DNA from: JACVRN01 sp963715565
Lineage (GTDB): Bacteria; Acidobacteriota; Blastocatellia; Pyrinomonadales; Pyrinomonadaceae
Direction of reading: 5' to 3'
Length of the DNA stretch: 64,000 nucleotides
Assembly: GCA_963715565.1 (NCBI GenBank)
Contig: OY970256.1
Coordinates: 4,712,001 to 4,776,000 of the forward strand
Each line of letters starts with the position of its first letter. Position 1 is the first letter of the stretch. The translations under genes and the position numbers were made by a program. The notes below the pieces were generated by a model. The model was not told the DNA's origin. It saw only the letters and a program-made list of their open reading frames with translations, and ran no database searches. This document shows, in pieces, positions 46,001 to 55,049 of this stretch.

Positions 46001-46360
46001 ATGTCTATGAAACTTTACGTCGGTAATCTGTCGTTCCAGACTTCGAGCGATGATCTGCAAGAGTTGTTCGCACAGGCGGGCACGGTCGAATCAGTCTCTA
46101 TTATTGAAGACCGTGAGACGGGCCGCTCGCGCGGCTTCGGCTTCGTCGAAATGGCTTCCAAAGAGGAAGGCCAGAATGCCATTGACCAGTTCAACGGCAA
46201 AGAAGTCAACGGTCGCGCGTTGAACGTCAACGAGGCCAAACCGCGCGAAGATCGCGGCGGCGGCGGCGGACGCGGCGGATTCGGTGGAAATCGTAACGGC
46301 GGCGGCGGTGGACGCGGCGGCTTCGGCGGCGGCGGTGGCGGTCGCACGAATCGCTGGTAA
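46001..46360 (+). CDS. RRM RNA-binding protein 2, Gly-rich tail
   Basis: Protein of 119 residues. The RRM has RNP2 KLYVGNLSF and RNP1 RSRGFGFVEM, almost the same as in the other two copies. Then comes a glycine/arginine tail of about 35 residues (GGGRGGFGGN-type repeats) ending TNRW. The tail should bind RNA non-specifically and promote melting of secondary structure. It is placed directly upstream of a fatty-acid desaturase gene, a classical cold-response neighbour. A rho-independent terminator lies at 46395-46433. Confidence 0.92.
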   Translation: MSMKLYVGNLSFQTSSDDLQELFAQAGTVESVSIIEDRETGRSRGFGFVEMASKEEGQNAIDQFNGKEVNGRALNVNEAKPREDRGGGGGRGGFGGNRNGGGGGRGGFGGGGGGRTNRW

Positions 46361-46394
46361 GCACTGCCTGCTTTAACCGGCAACGCTATACACG

Positions 46395-46433
46395 AAGCGC
46401 CCCTGGCCCAACATTTTGTGCCGGGGGCGCTTT
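46395..46433 (+). terminator. terminator of RRM gene 2
   Basis: AAGCGCCCC (46395-46403) pairs with GGGGCGCTT (46424-46432), with an inner CTGGC/GCCGG extension, followed by TAGCTTTAAATG. Same style as the terminators of the other RRM genes. Confidence 0.75.
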
Positions 46434-46584
46434 AGCTTTAAATGTTTCATAACTTTCACGAACACCCTTCCCGCGTTGAGATACGACTCCGCTGATAACC
46501 TTACATAACTAATACAATCGAGCTGGTCCAACTGCGTTACTCTATCATCAGAGTATATGCACACACTTTCAGGGGGATGACGAG

Positions 46585-47421
46585 TTGCACAAAGAGATGA
46601 TTACAGACATTCAACGCAAGACAGGCATCAACTGGGCCACGTGTATCACGATGGTCGTTTTTCATATAGGGGCAGTGGCGGCGCTCTTTATGTTTAGCTG
46701 GCCCGTTGTCATCGCGACACTTCTTCTCTGGTGGCTCGCAGGAGGCTTGGGCATTGGCGTCGGCTATCATCGCCTGCTGACGCATCGCGGTTTCAAGACG
46801 CCGAAACTGGTCGAGTACTTCCTGACCCTCTGCGGCACGCTGGCGCTCGAAGCAGGCCCCATCGCGTGGGTGACGACGCACCGCATACATCACGCGCACA
46901 CGGACAAGGCCGGAGACCCGCACACGCCGCGCGACGGCAGTTGGTGGGCGCACATGGGCTGGGTGCTGAGAGGCACGGCGCAACGCTACGACGATGACGT
47001 GTGCGAGCGTTACGCGCCTGATTTGATGAAAGACCCCGTGCATCGCTGGTTTGAGAAATTCTATTACGTGCCGCTCATCGCGCTCGGCGTAGTGCTACTG
47101 GCAATCGGCGGTTGGCCTATGCTTTTCTGGGGCATCTTCTTTCGCGTGACGCTCGGCCTGCATGGGACGTGGCTCGTCAACTCTGCAACTCATTTGTGGG
47201 GCACGCGCCGGTTTGAAACGACAGACGATTCACGCAATAGCTGGTGGGTGGCGCTCCTCAGTTTCGGCGAAGGCTGGCACAACAATCATCACGCGCACCC
47301 GCGCGCCGCTCGCCACGGTCTCACGTGGTATGAAATCGACTTTAACTGGTGGAGCATTCAAGTGCTTCGTCTCTTACGGTTGGCGAAAGCCGTCAAGCTT
47401 GTCCGCGTCAACGCCACATAA
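46585..47421 (+). CDS. acyl-lipid/acyl-CoA fatty acid desaturase
   Basis: Membrane di-iron enzyme of 278 residues introducing a double bond into fatty acyl chains. Its histidine boxes are HRLLTHR, HRIHHAH and HNNHHAH, in the order and spacing of the delta-9 desaturase family. Hydrophobic segments flank them: ATCITMVVFHIGAVAALFMFSW and VVIATLLLWWLAGG at the N-terminus, FYYVPLIALGVVLLAIGGWPMLFWGIFF in the middle. The start is TTG 46585 behind GGGGGATGACGAG or ATG 46597. It follows RRM gene 2 and its terminator. Desaturation keeps membranes fluid in the cold, fitting the island theme. Confidence 0.9.
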   Translation: MHKEMITDIQRKTGINWATCITMVVFHIGAVAALFMFSWPVVIATLLLWWLAGGLGIGVGYHRLLTHRGFKTPKLVEYFLTLCGTLALEAGPIAWVTTHRIHHAHTDKAGDPHTPRDGSWWAHMGWVLRGTAQRYDDDVCERYAPDLMKDPVHRWFEKFYYVPLIALGVVLLAIGGWPMLFWGIFFRVTLGLHGTWLVNSATHLWGTRRFETTDDSRNSWWVALLSFGEGWHNNHHAHPRAARHGLTWYEIDFNWWSIQVLRLLRLAKAVKLVRVNAT

Positions 47422-47469
47422 TCACAACGCGCTGGCCCAGCTACTTCAGGGCGACCCGCAGGGCCGTCG

Positions 47470-47499
47470 GATACGGGAGATGTATGGTATACTTCTCCC
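47470..47499 (+). promoter_or_regulatory. palindromic promoter with TATACT box
   Basis: ACGGGAGA and TCTCCCGT are inverted repeats enclosing GTATGGTATACT; the -10 box TATACT is at 47488-47493. The CGACATC leader motif starts 38 bases after this box, as in the radical SAM gene leaders. Confidence 0.45.
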
Positions 47500-47530
47500 G
47501 TTTCGAGCTGTTCTTTAGACAATACACTCT

Positions 47531-47583
47531 CGACATCGGGATTTCAGGCCCACGCGGGGCCTTCTCCTTGTGCCGTCTGTTGT
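47531..47583 (+). ncRNA. CGACATC leader motif, copy A
   Basis: CGACATCGGGA, a hairpin AGGCCC-ACGCG-GGGCCT, then TCCTTGTGCCGTCTGTTGT. The same order is seen at 49381, 50255 and 58023 with a different but still pairing hairpin, which suggests a structured RNA leader. Confidence 0.5.
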
Positions 47584-47620
47584 GTTCAAAACACGCGACC
47601 ACTTGAGGAGGAGTATTCCG

Positions 47621-47752
47621 ATGCACGCACCAGCAGCATCTCAAAAATCAAGCTCAAAATATTCTCCCTTCCTGCTTTCATACTGCTCTGCATGCAACAT
47701 CTCCCTTAGCTCATACGCCTCTATTCATCTTCAGAGAGTAGGTGAACAATGA
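47621..47752 (+). CDS. small leader ORF coupled to DnaJ-zinc-finger gene 2
   Basis: A 43-codon frame starting ATG 47621 with GAGGAGGAG 8 bases upstream, encoding HAPAASQKSSSKYSPFLLSY, then CSACNISLSSYASIHLQRVGEQ. Its stop overlaps the start of the following gene (ATGA), suggesting translational coupling. Two cysteines in CSAC. I know no relative. It may be a leader peptide that controls the downstream gene rather than a functional protein. Confidence 0.4.
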   Translation: MHAPAASQKSSSKYSPFLLSYCSACNISLSSYASIHLQRVGEQ

Positions 47753-47991
47753 GCAGGGCCGAGATAACTTATGCGCCGGAAACGTGTGCCTGGTGTACTG
47801 GGTCTGGAAAGTGGGCCGTGTCGCTTGGCTATGTAGTGTCGTGTCTGGTGTGTGGCGGCAAGGGACGTGTGATGGTCAACCAGCCCTCGGGCCAATGCCA
47901 GCAATGCGGAGGCACGGGCCATCGTAACGTCGCCAGCCCCTGTTTGAGCTGCGCAGGTACAGGATGGGTGCGCGTCTTCGGTCAGGGATAA
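47749..47991 (+). CDS. DnaJ-type zinc-finger-only protein 2
   Basis: Protein of 80 residues with four CxxCxGxG-like repeats: CAWCTGSG, CLVCGGKG, CQQCGGTG and CLSCAGTG, spaced as in the paralog at 39002 and ending WVRVFGQG. No J domain, signal peptide or membrane helix. Zinc centres of this type bind unfolded proteins and sense oxidants. It follows a small coupled frame and a CGACATC-type leader, and precedes the second omega-like gene by 66 bases. Gene order zinc finger then omega is the same in both copies of the duplicated block. Confidence 0.82.
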   Translation: MSRAEITYAPETCAWCTGSGKWAVSLGYVVSCLVCGGKGRVMVNQPSGQCQQCGGTGHRNVASPCLSCAGTGWVRVFGQG

Positions 47992-48057
47992 AAGAAATGG
48001 CACGAGCCGGATTTATAAACAGAGTGATAATTGTCATCTGAGGAGTAGAAGCAATTT

Positions 48058-48294
48058 ATGGATATGATGAGTAAAAACGGGAGCCACGGATTAAAGATCG
48101 CGATTGGTGACGAGTGGCCGGGAATCGATTCTAAATTCCGTTTGATTGTCGTCGCGGCTTTGAGAAGCAAGCAGCTTCTCAGCGGCTCGGCCCCACGCAT
48201 AGACGCGGACCCGTTGCGGCGTAGAAATACGAGCATCGCTCTCGAAGAGGTCAAGCAGGGACTCGTGCGTTTCGTCAACTCGGATAAGGATTGA
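48058..48294 (+). CDS. RNA polymerase omega-like subunit 2
   Basis: Protein of 78 residues. DSKFRLIVVAALRSKQLLSGSAPRID and RNTSIALEEVKQGLVRFV match the omega-like protein at 40023 and the RpoZ family blocks. ATG 48058 lies behind GAGGAGTAGAAG. The three genes that follow, up to 49341, run in the same direction with short gaps or overlaps, so this may be the first or second gene of a longer operon. Whether it competes with or replaces the standard omega is unknown. Confidence 0.8.
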   Translation: MDMMSKNGSHGLKIAIGDEWPGIDSKFRLIVVAALRSKQLLSGSAPRIDADPLRRRNTSIALEEVKQGLVRFVNSDKD

Positions 48295-48332
48295 GGGATG
48301 AAGGCTTTCAAGCGAGCGGCAGACAGATCGTG

Positions 48333-48680
48333 ATGAGCGCAGATAAATCTGAGAAATTCAAGCGGGTGTGCGACGGCGTGTGGCACGACCGCGAATCGAT
48401 TCTCTCGCGTCGCGGCGCGTTGAGCGGCGAGGCCGCGCTGATGCGTGCCGTCTACTGGCGGCTCTGCAAAGCATGGGGACAACTCAATAAGGGGACGGAT
48501 GACGGTTATACGGGTTACATGCTTCTCAACTATCAGCGACTGGTGAGCATCATGCTCACGCAGCACGTCGGGTCTCAGTATGACGGCGGCCCGTTGCTCA
48601 ACGAGCTGGTCAGGCAGTACAGGGACGAGTCCGCGCAAGCTGCCGAGAGTTTGCGAGCACTGAAAGTGAGGTTGGGATGA
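48333..48680 (+). CDS. hypothetical protein
   Basis: Not recognised. The 115-residue helical protein reads SADKSEKFKRVCDGVWHDRESILSRRGALSGEAALMRAVYWRLCKAWGQLNKGTDDGYTGYMLLNYQRLVSIMLTQHVGSQYDGGPLLNELVRQYRDE. Two cysteines, no export signal. ATG 48333 is used; a TTG 14 codons upstream overlaps the omega-like gene. The stop overlaps the next ATG by 4 bases. Confidence 0.6.
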   Translation: MSADKSEKFKRVCDGVWHDRESILSRRGALSGEAALMRAVYWRLCKAWGQLNKGTDDGYTGYMLLNYQRLVSIMLTQHVGSQYDGGPLLNELVRQYRDESAQAAESLRALKVRLG

Positions 48681-49024
48681 AAGAGATCAAGGGCTACGCG
48701 GTCTTCCCCTCCAGCCATGAATATCACGCCACGAAGGAGACTTCGTTTACCTATCACAGCAGCGCGCACGGCAAAGTGAAGGGCGTCTCTTTGAACAGCC
48801 TGTGCGGCGCATATATTGGTCTCGTTCCATATCGCGGCGGTCTCTACCCGAACGGCGACCCGCGGACGCGCCTCTACACGGAAGCCCCGCCGGGGCTTGA
48901 TTTCTGTAGAAGCTGCGAGCGGCTGATGCAGAAGCGCAGCGGGTGGACGCTTTTTCTCTCGCATCTCTTTCGTCGCCGGGGAAACTTTCGCGCGACCTCG
49001 AAATTGTTGGACCGTAGAGCTTGA
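48677..49024 (+). CDS. hypothetical protein
   Basis: Not recognised. The 115-residue protein reads KEIKGYAVFPSSHEYHATKETSFTYHSSAHGKVKGVSLNSLCGAYIGLVPYRGGLYPNGDPRTRLYTEAPPGLDFCRSCERLMQKRSGW, rich in His, Tyr and Ser. It has cysteines at LCGAY and FCRSCERL that could bind zinc with histidines. Starts with a 4-base ATGA overlap to the gene before. Cytoplasmic by composition, with a basic C-terminus (LFRRRGNFRATSKLLDRRA). Confidence 0.6.
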   Translation: MKEIKGYAVFPSSHEYHATKETSFTYHSSAHGKVKGVSLNSLCGAYIGLVPYRGGLYPNGDPRTRLYTEAPPGLDFCRSCERLMQKRSGWTLFLSHLFRRRGNFRATSKLLDRRA

Positions 49025-49089
49025 AAAGTTTGCTCCGGTTGAGTATGCCGGTGCTATTCAGAAGAGAGTGTCCTTTGGAAACATCAAAA

Positions 49090-49341
49090 ATGATCATGAT
49101 GAAAGGGCTGCGGGTCTTCGTTAATCCGGCGGTGAGCAGAGAGCCTTACGAGCAGGGGATTTTCTACAGCCGCCGCAGCGACGGGCCCTATTATCGCTGG
49201 CACTACGAAGCGGAGCCCGGAAGATGGCGCGGCTCTCGTGTGCTCCCTTATGAAATGCCGCTCAAGGAGCTTTGCCATGCGAGCTGGAAAGTTGTGCCGA
49301 TGGACTTGCAGGCAAGCCTGGCCGAATATTACATAGAATAG
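49090..49341 (+). CDS. hypothetical protein
   Basis: Not recognised. About 83 residues: KGLRVFVNPAVSREPYEQGIFYSRRSDGPYYRWHYEAEPGRWRGSRVLPYEMPLKELCHASWKVVPMDLQASLAEYYIE. Rich in aromatic residues and probably a small beta-sheet domain. Start uncertain: ATG 49090 or ATG 49096, or a TTG at 49021 that overlaps the previous stop. Last gene of the run that begins at the second zinc-finger gene. Confidence 0.5.
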   Translation: MIMMKGLRVFVNPAVSREPYEQGIFYSRRSDGPYYRWHYEAEPGRWRGSRVLPYEMPLKELCHASWKVVPMDLQASLAEYYIE

Positions 49342-49380
49342 GATTGGATTAACTAAACTCGTTCTCAGGAATTAATCTTT

Positions 49381-49421
49381 CGACATCGGGAGAAGGGCAA
49401 CCTCTTCCTTGTGCCGTCTGC
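49381..49421 (+). ncRNA. CGACATC leader motif, copy B
   Basis: CGACATCGGGA, hairpin GAAGGG-CAA-CCTCTTC (one bulge), then CTTGTGCCGTCTG. It lies 79 bases upstream of the second Crp-family gene. No -10 box TATACT is seen close by in this copy. Confidence 0.45.
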
Positions 49422-49459
49422 TCTGGTTCACACATGAGCTAAGCCAAGGAGCTAACCTG

Positions 49460-50176
49460 ATGTCAAAAAAAAATACCCCTGTCAAAAACCAGATTCTCGC
49501 CGCGCTCCCTCGTAAAGAGTACGAGCGCCTGCTCCCTCATCTGGAACCCATCCCGTTGCCTCTCGGCTTGAGTCTTTATAAGTCGGGCGATTTCATCGAA
49601 CATGTTTATTTTCCAAACGAGGGCATAGTCTCTCTCGTTACGCACATGAACGGCGGCGAGACCATCGAAGTGGGTCTCATCGGCCCTGACGGAATGGTAG
49701 GCATTCCGGTCCTGCTCGGAGACGATATAGCATTTGAAGAAGCCATCGTGCAGATTGAGGGCAGCGGCTTGCGCATGAAAAGCTCTGTGCTCAAACAGGA
49801 CTTGAAGAGACCGCATAGCCCGCTGCTCACAGAGCTTTTGCTCTACACACGCTCTCTCATGAAGCAGGTCACGCAAACTGCCGCCTGCAACCGCATACAC
49901 ACGGTTGAAGAGAGGCTCTCGCGCTGGCTGCTGATGTGCCACGACCGTCTGGAATCGGACGAGCTGCCGCTCACGCAGGAGTTTATTTCCAACATGCTGG
50001 GGACGCGCCGCGCGAGCGTGGGCAGCGCCGCCACGGGGCTGCAAACCGAAGGATTGATTCGCTATTCGCGCGGCCACATCAGCATCCTGAAGAGGGACGA
50101 GCTGGAAGAATTTGCCTGCGAATGCTATCGAGCCGTGAAAGGTAACGGGGACGGGCACGAAAAAAAACTATCCTGA
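49460..50176 (+). CDS. Crp/Fnr family transcriptional regulator, second
   Basis: Regulator of 238 residues. The cNMP-type domain reads LAALPRKEYERLLPHLEPIPLPLGLSLYKSGDFIEHVYFPNEGIVSLVTHMNGGETIEVGLIGPDGMVGIPVLLG. A dimerisation helix (LTELLLYTRSLMKQVTQTAACNRIHTVEERLSRWLLMCHDRLE) follows, then the HTH LPLTQEFISNMLGTRRASVGSAATGLQTEGLIRYSRGHI. Similar to the 34472 protein through the same NRxHxVExxLxRWLLxxHDR segment. ATG 49460 is 8 bases after AAGGAG, so the upstream in-frame ATG at 49409, inside the leader, is not used. Effector unknown. Confidence 0.88.
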   Translation: MSKKNTPVKNQILAALPRKEYERLLPHLEPIPLPLGLSLYKSGDFIEHVYFPNEGIVSLVTHMNGGETIEVGLIGPDGMVGIPVLLGDDIAFEEAIVQIEGSGLRMKSSVLKQDLKRPHSPLLTELLLYTRSLMKQVTQTAACNRIHTVEERLSRWLLMCHDRLESDELPLTQEFISNMLGTRRASVGSAATGLQTEGLIRYSRGHISILKRDELEEFACECYRAVKGNGDGHEKKLS

Positions 50177-50203
50177 ATCAGGCTCCGAAGATAGCTATTC
50201 AAA

Positions 50204-50219
50204 TGCACGGTAGCGCGCA
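50204..50219 (+). promoter_or_regulatory. CRP-type palindrome, weaker, before radical SAM gene 1
   Basis: TGCACGGTAGCGCGCA, with TATACT (50227-50232) exactly 7 bases downstream. The 57959 site before radical SAM gene 3 has the same 7-base distance. The core GTAGCG is shared with the stronger sites. Confidence 0.45.
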
Positions 50220-50254
50220 CAGGTGTTATACTCTCTTCTGAACAACTCACCACT

Positions 50255-50310
50255 CGACATCTGGATCGAGTTTCCCCCCGGACTCCCTCCTTTTGCCACC
50301 TGTTGTTTGT
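50255..50310 (+). ncRNA. CGACATC leader motif, copy C
   Basis: CGACATCTGGATC, hairpin GAGTTT-CCCCCC-GGACTC, then CCTCCTTTTGCCACCTGTTG. AACAAC at 50241-50246 can pair with GTTGTT at 50302-50307 to close the structure. It begins 22 bases after a TATACT box. Confidence 0.55.
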
Positions 50311-50368
50311 TCTTGGATGAACCCGCAAAAGAGCTTTCACGACGGTCGCACTGGTCAGGAGAGGGGCT

Positions 50369-51958
<1,590 letters not shown>

Positions 51959-51981
51959 AGGACAGGGGAGGAAAATCCTTT

Positions 51982-53460
51982 ATGAAGGCACTGCTTATTT
52001 ATCCGGAATTTCCCGATACCTATTGGAGCTTCCGGCATGCTCTCACGTTCGAGGGCAAGCGTGCGGCCTTCCCGCCGTTAGGACTCCTGACCGTCTCGGC
52101 GATGCTCCCCGACAAATGGGAGCGACGGCTCGTGGACATGAACGTCAGCCAGCTCACGGATTCAGACATAGAGTGGGCGGACATCGTCTTTACGAGCGCG
52201 ATGATCGTGCAGAAGGATTCGCTTGAGCAGGTCGTCAATTTATGTAAAGCGCGCGGCAAGCGCGTTGTCGTCGGCGGCCCGTATGTTTCCACGAGCGCCG
52301 AGCATCTGCCCGAAGCCGACCACATCTTTGTCGGCGAAGCAGAGACAACGCTGCCGGAGTTTCTTTACGATCTGGAACACGAGTGCGCCCGCCACATCTA
52401 CAAGGCTGCGGAGCGACCGGCGCTCACGCACACGCCCGTCCCGCATTTTCATTTAATAGACGTCAAGCGCTACAGCGCCATGAGCGTGCAGTATTCGCGC
52501 GGCTGTCCCTTTCAATGCGAGTTCTGCGACATCATAGAAATTTACGGTCGCGTCCCGCGCACGAAAACCAACGAGCAGATGATTGCAGAATTAGACGCGC
52601 TCAGAGATTTGGGCTGGCGCGGTCTTGTCTTCATCGTTGACGACAATTTCATAGGCAACAAACGCAACGTCAGGCTTCTGCTGCCTGCCCTGATGGAATG
52701 GTCCGCGCGTCATGGCGCTCCGTTCTCTTTCCTCACGGAGGCGAGCGTGAATCTGGCGGAAGACGAGCCGCTGCTTGAGCAGATGCGACAGGCAAACTTT
52801 CGCCGCGTCTTCTTAGGCATCGAGACGCCTGTCGAAGAAAGTTTGAAAGAAGCGCAGAAGGGACAGAACACGCGGCGCGATCTATTAGAGTCTGTGCGGA
52901 AGATTCAATCTTACGGGATGGAGGTGATGGCGGGCTTTATCGTCGGCTTCGACTCGGACCCGGAAGATATTTTCGAGCGCCAAATCAGGTTCATACGCGA
53001 GAGCGCCATCCCGCTTGCGATGGTTGGTTTACTCACAGCGCTGCCGGACACGCAGCTCTGGCGACGGCTTGAGCAAGAGGGAAGACTCTTGCAGGAGAGC
53101 ACGGGGAATAATACGGACGGCTCGCTGAACTTCATTCCTCGCATGGACGCCGCGCGTCTTCTGGAAGGCTACAAGAAGATATTGCGTACCATCTACAACC
53201 CTGCGGAATACTACCAGCGCGCGCTCGATTGTCTGTCGCATATCAGGCGGGACAAGCCGGAGCCGCGCTGCACCGGAATCATCAGCGACATGGTCTCATT
53301 TGCGCGCGTCACACTGACGCTCGGCGTGCGCGACCCTGCGCGGCTGGAATTCTGGCGCTACCTTGGTCGCGCGATCACGCATCATCATCGGAACTTCGCA
53401 CAGGCCATCACACTGGCGGCGATGGGTTATCACTTTCGCAAGATAACCGAGACCGTATAA
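51982..53460 (+). CDS. B12-binding radical SAM enzyme 2 (DUF4070-like)
   Basis: Enzyme of 492 residues. The cobalamin domain is KALLIYPEFPDTYWSFRHALTFEGKRAAFPPLGLLTVSAMLPDKW...RVVVGGPYVSTSAEHLPEADHIFVGEAE. The radical SAM core is YSRGCPFQCEFCDIIEIYGRVPRTKTNEQ with CxxxCxxC, GLVFIVDDNFIGNKR, FLGIETP and AGFIVGFDSDPEDIFERQIRFI. The C-terminal region fits DUF4070, the group that contains the hopanoid C-2 methylase HpnP. That identity is not proven, and no squalene-hopene cyclase is in the window. ATG 51982 with GGGGAGG is chosen over an in-frame ATG inside the previous gene. It follows enzyme 1 by 23 bases, so one operon. Confidence 0.85.
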   Translation: MKALLIYPEFPDTYWSFRHALTFEGKRAAFPPLGLLTVSAMLPDKWERRLVDMNVSQLTDSDIEWADIVFTSAMIVQKDSLEQVVNLCKARGKRVVVGGPYVSTSAEHLPEADHIFVGEAETTLPEFLYDLEHECARHIYKAAERPALTHTPVPHFHLIDVKRYSAMSVQYSRGCPFQCEFCDIIEIYGRVPRTKTNEQMIAELDALRDLGWRGLVFIVDDNFIGNKRNVRLLLPALMEWSARHGAPFSFLTEASVNLAEDEPLLEQMRQANFRRVFLGIETPVEESLKEAQKGQNTRRDLLESVRKIQSYGMEVMAGFIVGFDSDPEDIFERQIRFIRESAIPLAMVGLLTALPDTQLWRRLEQEGRLLQESTGNNTDGSLNFIPRMDAARLLEGYKKILRTIYNPAEYYQRALDCLSHIRRDKPEPRCTGIISDMVSFARVTLTLGVRDPARLEFWRYLGRAITHHHRNFAQAITLAAMGYHFRKITETV

Positions 53461-53478
53461 ATAAGAGCAAGATGCTTA

Positions 53479-53586
53479 ATGAAGGATAGCGAAAAGAAAA
53501 CCAACAAGACCTCTATGGCAGCCGTAGGCTTCGTGCTGGGCGTGCTGACCGTCGTCCTCGTCCTACTGGCCCTGAACAAGTGTTGA
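53479..53586 (+). CDS. tiny single-helix membrane protein
   Basis: A 35-residue frame: KDSEKKTNKTSMAAVGFVLG then VLTVVLVLLALNKC. Charged N-terminus, one membrane helix at about 14-33, cysteine at the end. It lies 18 bases after radical SAM gene 2 on the same strand. The Shine-Dalgarno is weak (AAGAGCAAG). The composition is so typical of a small membrane protein that I include it, with moderate doubt. Confidence 0.45.
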   Translation: MKDSEKKTNKTSMAAVGFVLGVLTVVLVLLALNKC

Positions 53587-53629
53587 GCTTACCGCACAGG
53601 TAATAAGCGCGACGCGAAATTAGACGAGC

Positions 53630-54181
53630 ATGTTTAGCTTCAAAGTTGATGACAAGATAGAGCTGCGCCTGCTTGAAGAGAGACACGCGGAAGAACTCTT
53701 TTCGCTGTTGAAGCAGAATCAGAATCATTTGCAGGAGGAGCTTGTGTGGCTCGACGACCAGCTTTCCACGGATGATGCAAGGGAGTACATCAGGGCTGGG
53801 CTCAAGCGCTTCGCGGACAACAACGGCTTGCGGGCAGGCATCTGGTTCGAGGGCAAGCTGGCCGGGATAGCCAGTCTGCATAATCTCGCTCCGGCGGATC
53901 GCAGGGCCAGCCTGGGCTACTGGCTGGGCGCTTCTTTTCAGGGGCAGGGGCTTGTTACCAAAGCTTGCCGTGTTTTAATCAACCATGCTTTCAGCGAGCT
54001 GAAATTAAATCGGCTGGAGATACAATGCGCGCCTGAAAATCAACGTAGCCGACGGGTTGCAGAGCGGCTCGGTTTCACACAGGAAGGCGTGGTGCGCGAG
54101 ATGTGGTGGATTCGAGACCGCTTTGTGGATCAAGTCGTCTACGGACTGCTCGCTTCCGAATGGCGGGATGAGAAATCTTAA
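53630..54181 (+). CDS. GNAT acetyltransferase, RimL/RimJ-like
   Basis: Enzyme of 183 residues transferring acetyl from acetyl-CoA, probably to a protein N-terminus. The GNAT fold is seen in IELRLLEERHAEELFSLLKQNQNHLQEELVWLDD, LRAGIWFEGKLAGIASLHNL, ASLGYWLGASFQGQGLVTKACRVLINHAF (the Q-x-x-G-x-A/G acetyl-CoA loop as QGQGLVTKA), LNRLEIQCAPENQRSRRVAERLGFTQEGVVREMWWI and a final YGLLASEW. The RimL group acetylates ribosomal protein L7/L12, which fits a translation-related neighbourhood. Close relatives also act on small molecules, so the substrate is open. Confidence 0.85.
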   Translation: MFSFKVDDKIELRLLEERHAEELFSLLKQNQNHLQEELVWLDDQLSTDDAREYIRAGLKRFADNNGLRAGIWFEGKLAGIASLHNLAPADRRASLGYWLGASFQGQGLVTKACRVLINHAFSELKLNRLEIQCAPENQRSRRVAERLGFTQEGVVREMWWIRDRFVDQVVYGLLASEWRDEKS

Positions 54182-54207
54182 TCTCGAATAGCTTCCCGGT
54201 TCTTGAA

Positions 54208-54702
54208 ATGGACACCGAGTGGAACAAAATCCTCTGGCAGCAGTTCGGGGCCGCGATAGACATGCTGGAAAATGCTGTGCGCGCCTGTCCTGAAGAGTTG
54301 TGGGGGAAGCGCTCCCGACAACCTGAGTTCTGGTACGTTGTCTATCACACGCTCTTTTTTCTGGACCTCTATCTTTCCGGCTCGGTCGAAGGATTCTCGC
54401 CTCCGTCGCCCTTTAATCTTGACGAGCTGGACCCCGCGGGGCTCATGCCCGAACGTGTCTACACGAAAGACGAGCTGCTCGATTATCTTGAGCATGGTCG
54501 TGGGAAGTGCCGCGCTACGCTCGCCGCTCTGACGGACGAGCGAGCGCGCGAGCGCTGCCTGTTTTCGTGGGGCGAGATGAGCTTTGCGGAGCTTCTGCTG
54601 GACAACATGCGCCACGTACAGCATCACGCGGCGCAGCTCAACCTCATCCTGCGGCAGAAGGTGGATTCTGCGCCCGGCTGGGTCGCCGCGACGAAGAATT
54701 AG
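54208..54702 (+). CDS. DinB-family four-helix protein
   Basis: Protein of 164 residues with the DinB/YfiT four-helix bundle: WNKILWQQFGAAIDMLENAVRACPEELWG, FWYVVYHTLFFLDLYLSG with the first metal histidine, DELLDYLEHGRGKCRATLAAL, and FAELLLDNMRHVQHHAAQLNLILRQ with the HxxxH pair. The three-histidine metal site of the family is thus present. Members are metal-dependent thiol S-transferases (bacillithiol or mycothiol) or of unknown role. The start ATG lies 27 bases after the acetyltransferase stop. Confidence 0.85.
   Translation: MDTEWNKILWQQFGAAIDMLENAVRACPEELWGKRSRQPEFWYVVYHTLFFLDLYLSGSVEGFSPPSPFNLDELDPAGLMPERVYTKDELLDYLEHGRGKCRATLAALTDERARERCLFSWGEMSFAELLLDNMRHVQHHAAQLNLILRQKVDSAPGWVAATKN

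Positions 54703-55049
<347 letters not shown>

Noticed and set aside
51982..53460. Confident naming as hpnP (hopanoid C-2 methylase)
   Set aside because: The DUF4070 type fits, but the group is wide and no squalene-hopene cyclase or other hpn genes are in the window, so I kept a general name.
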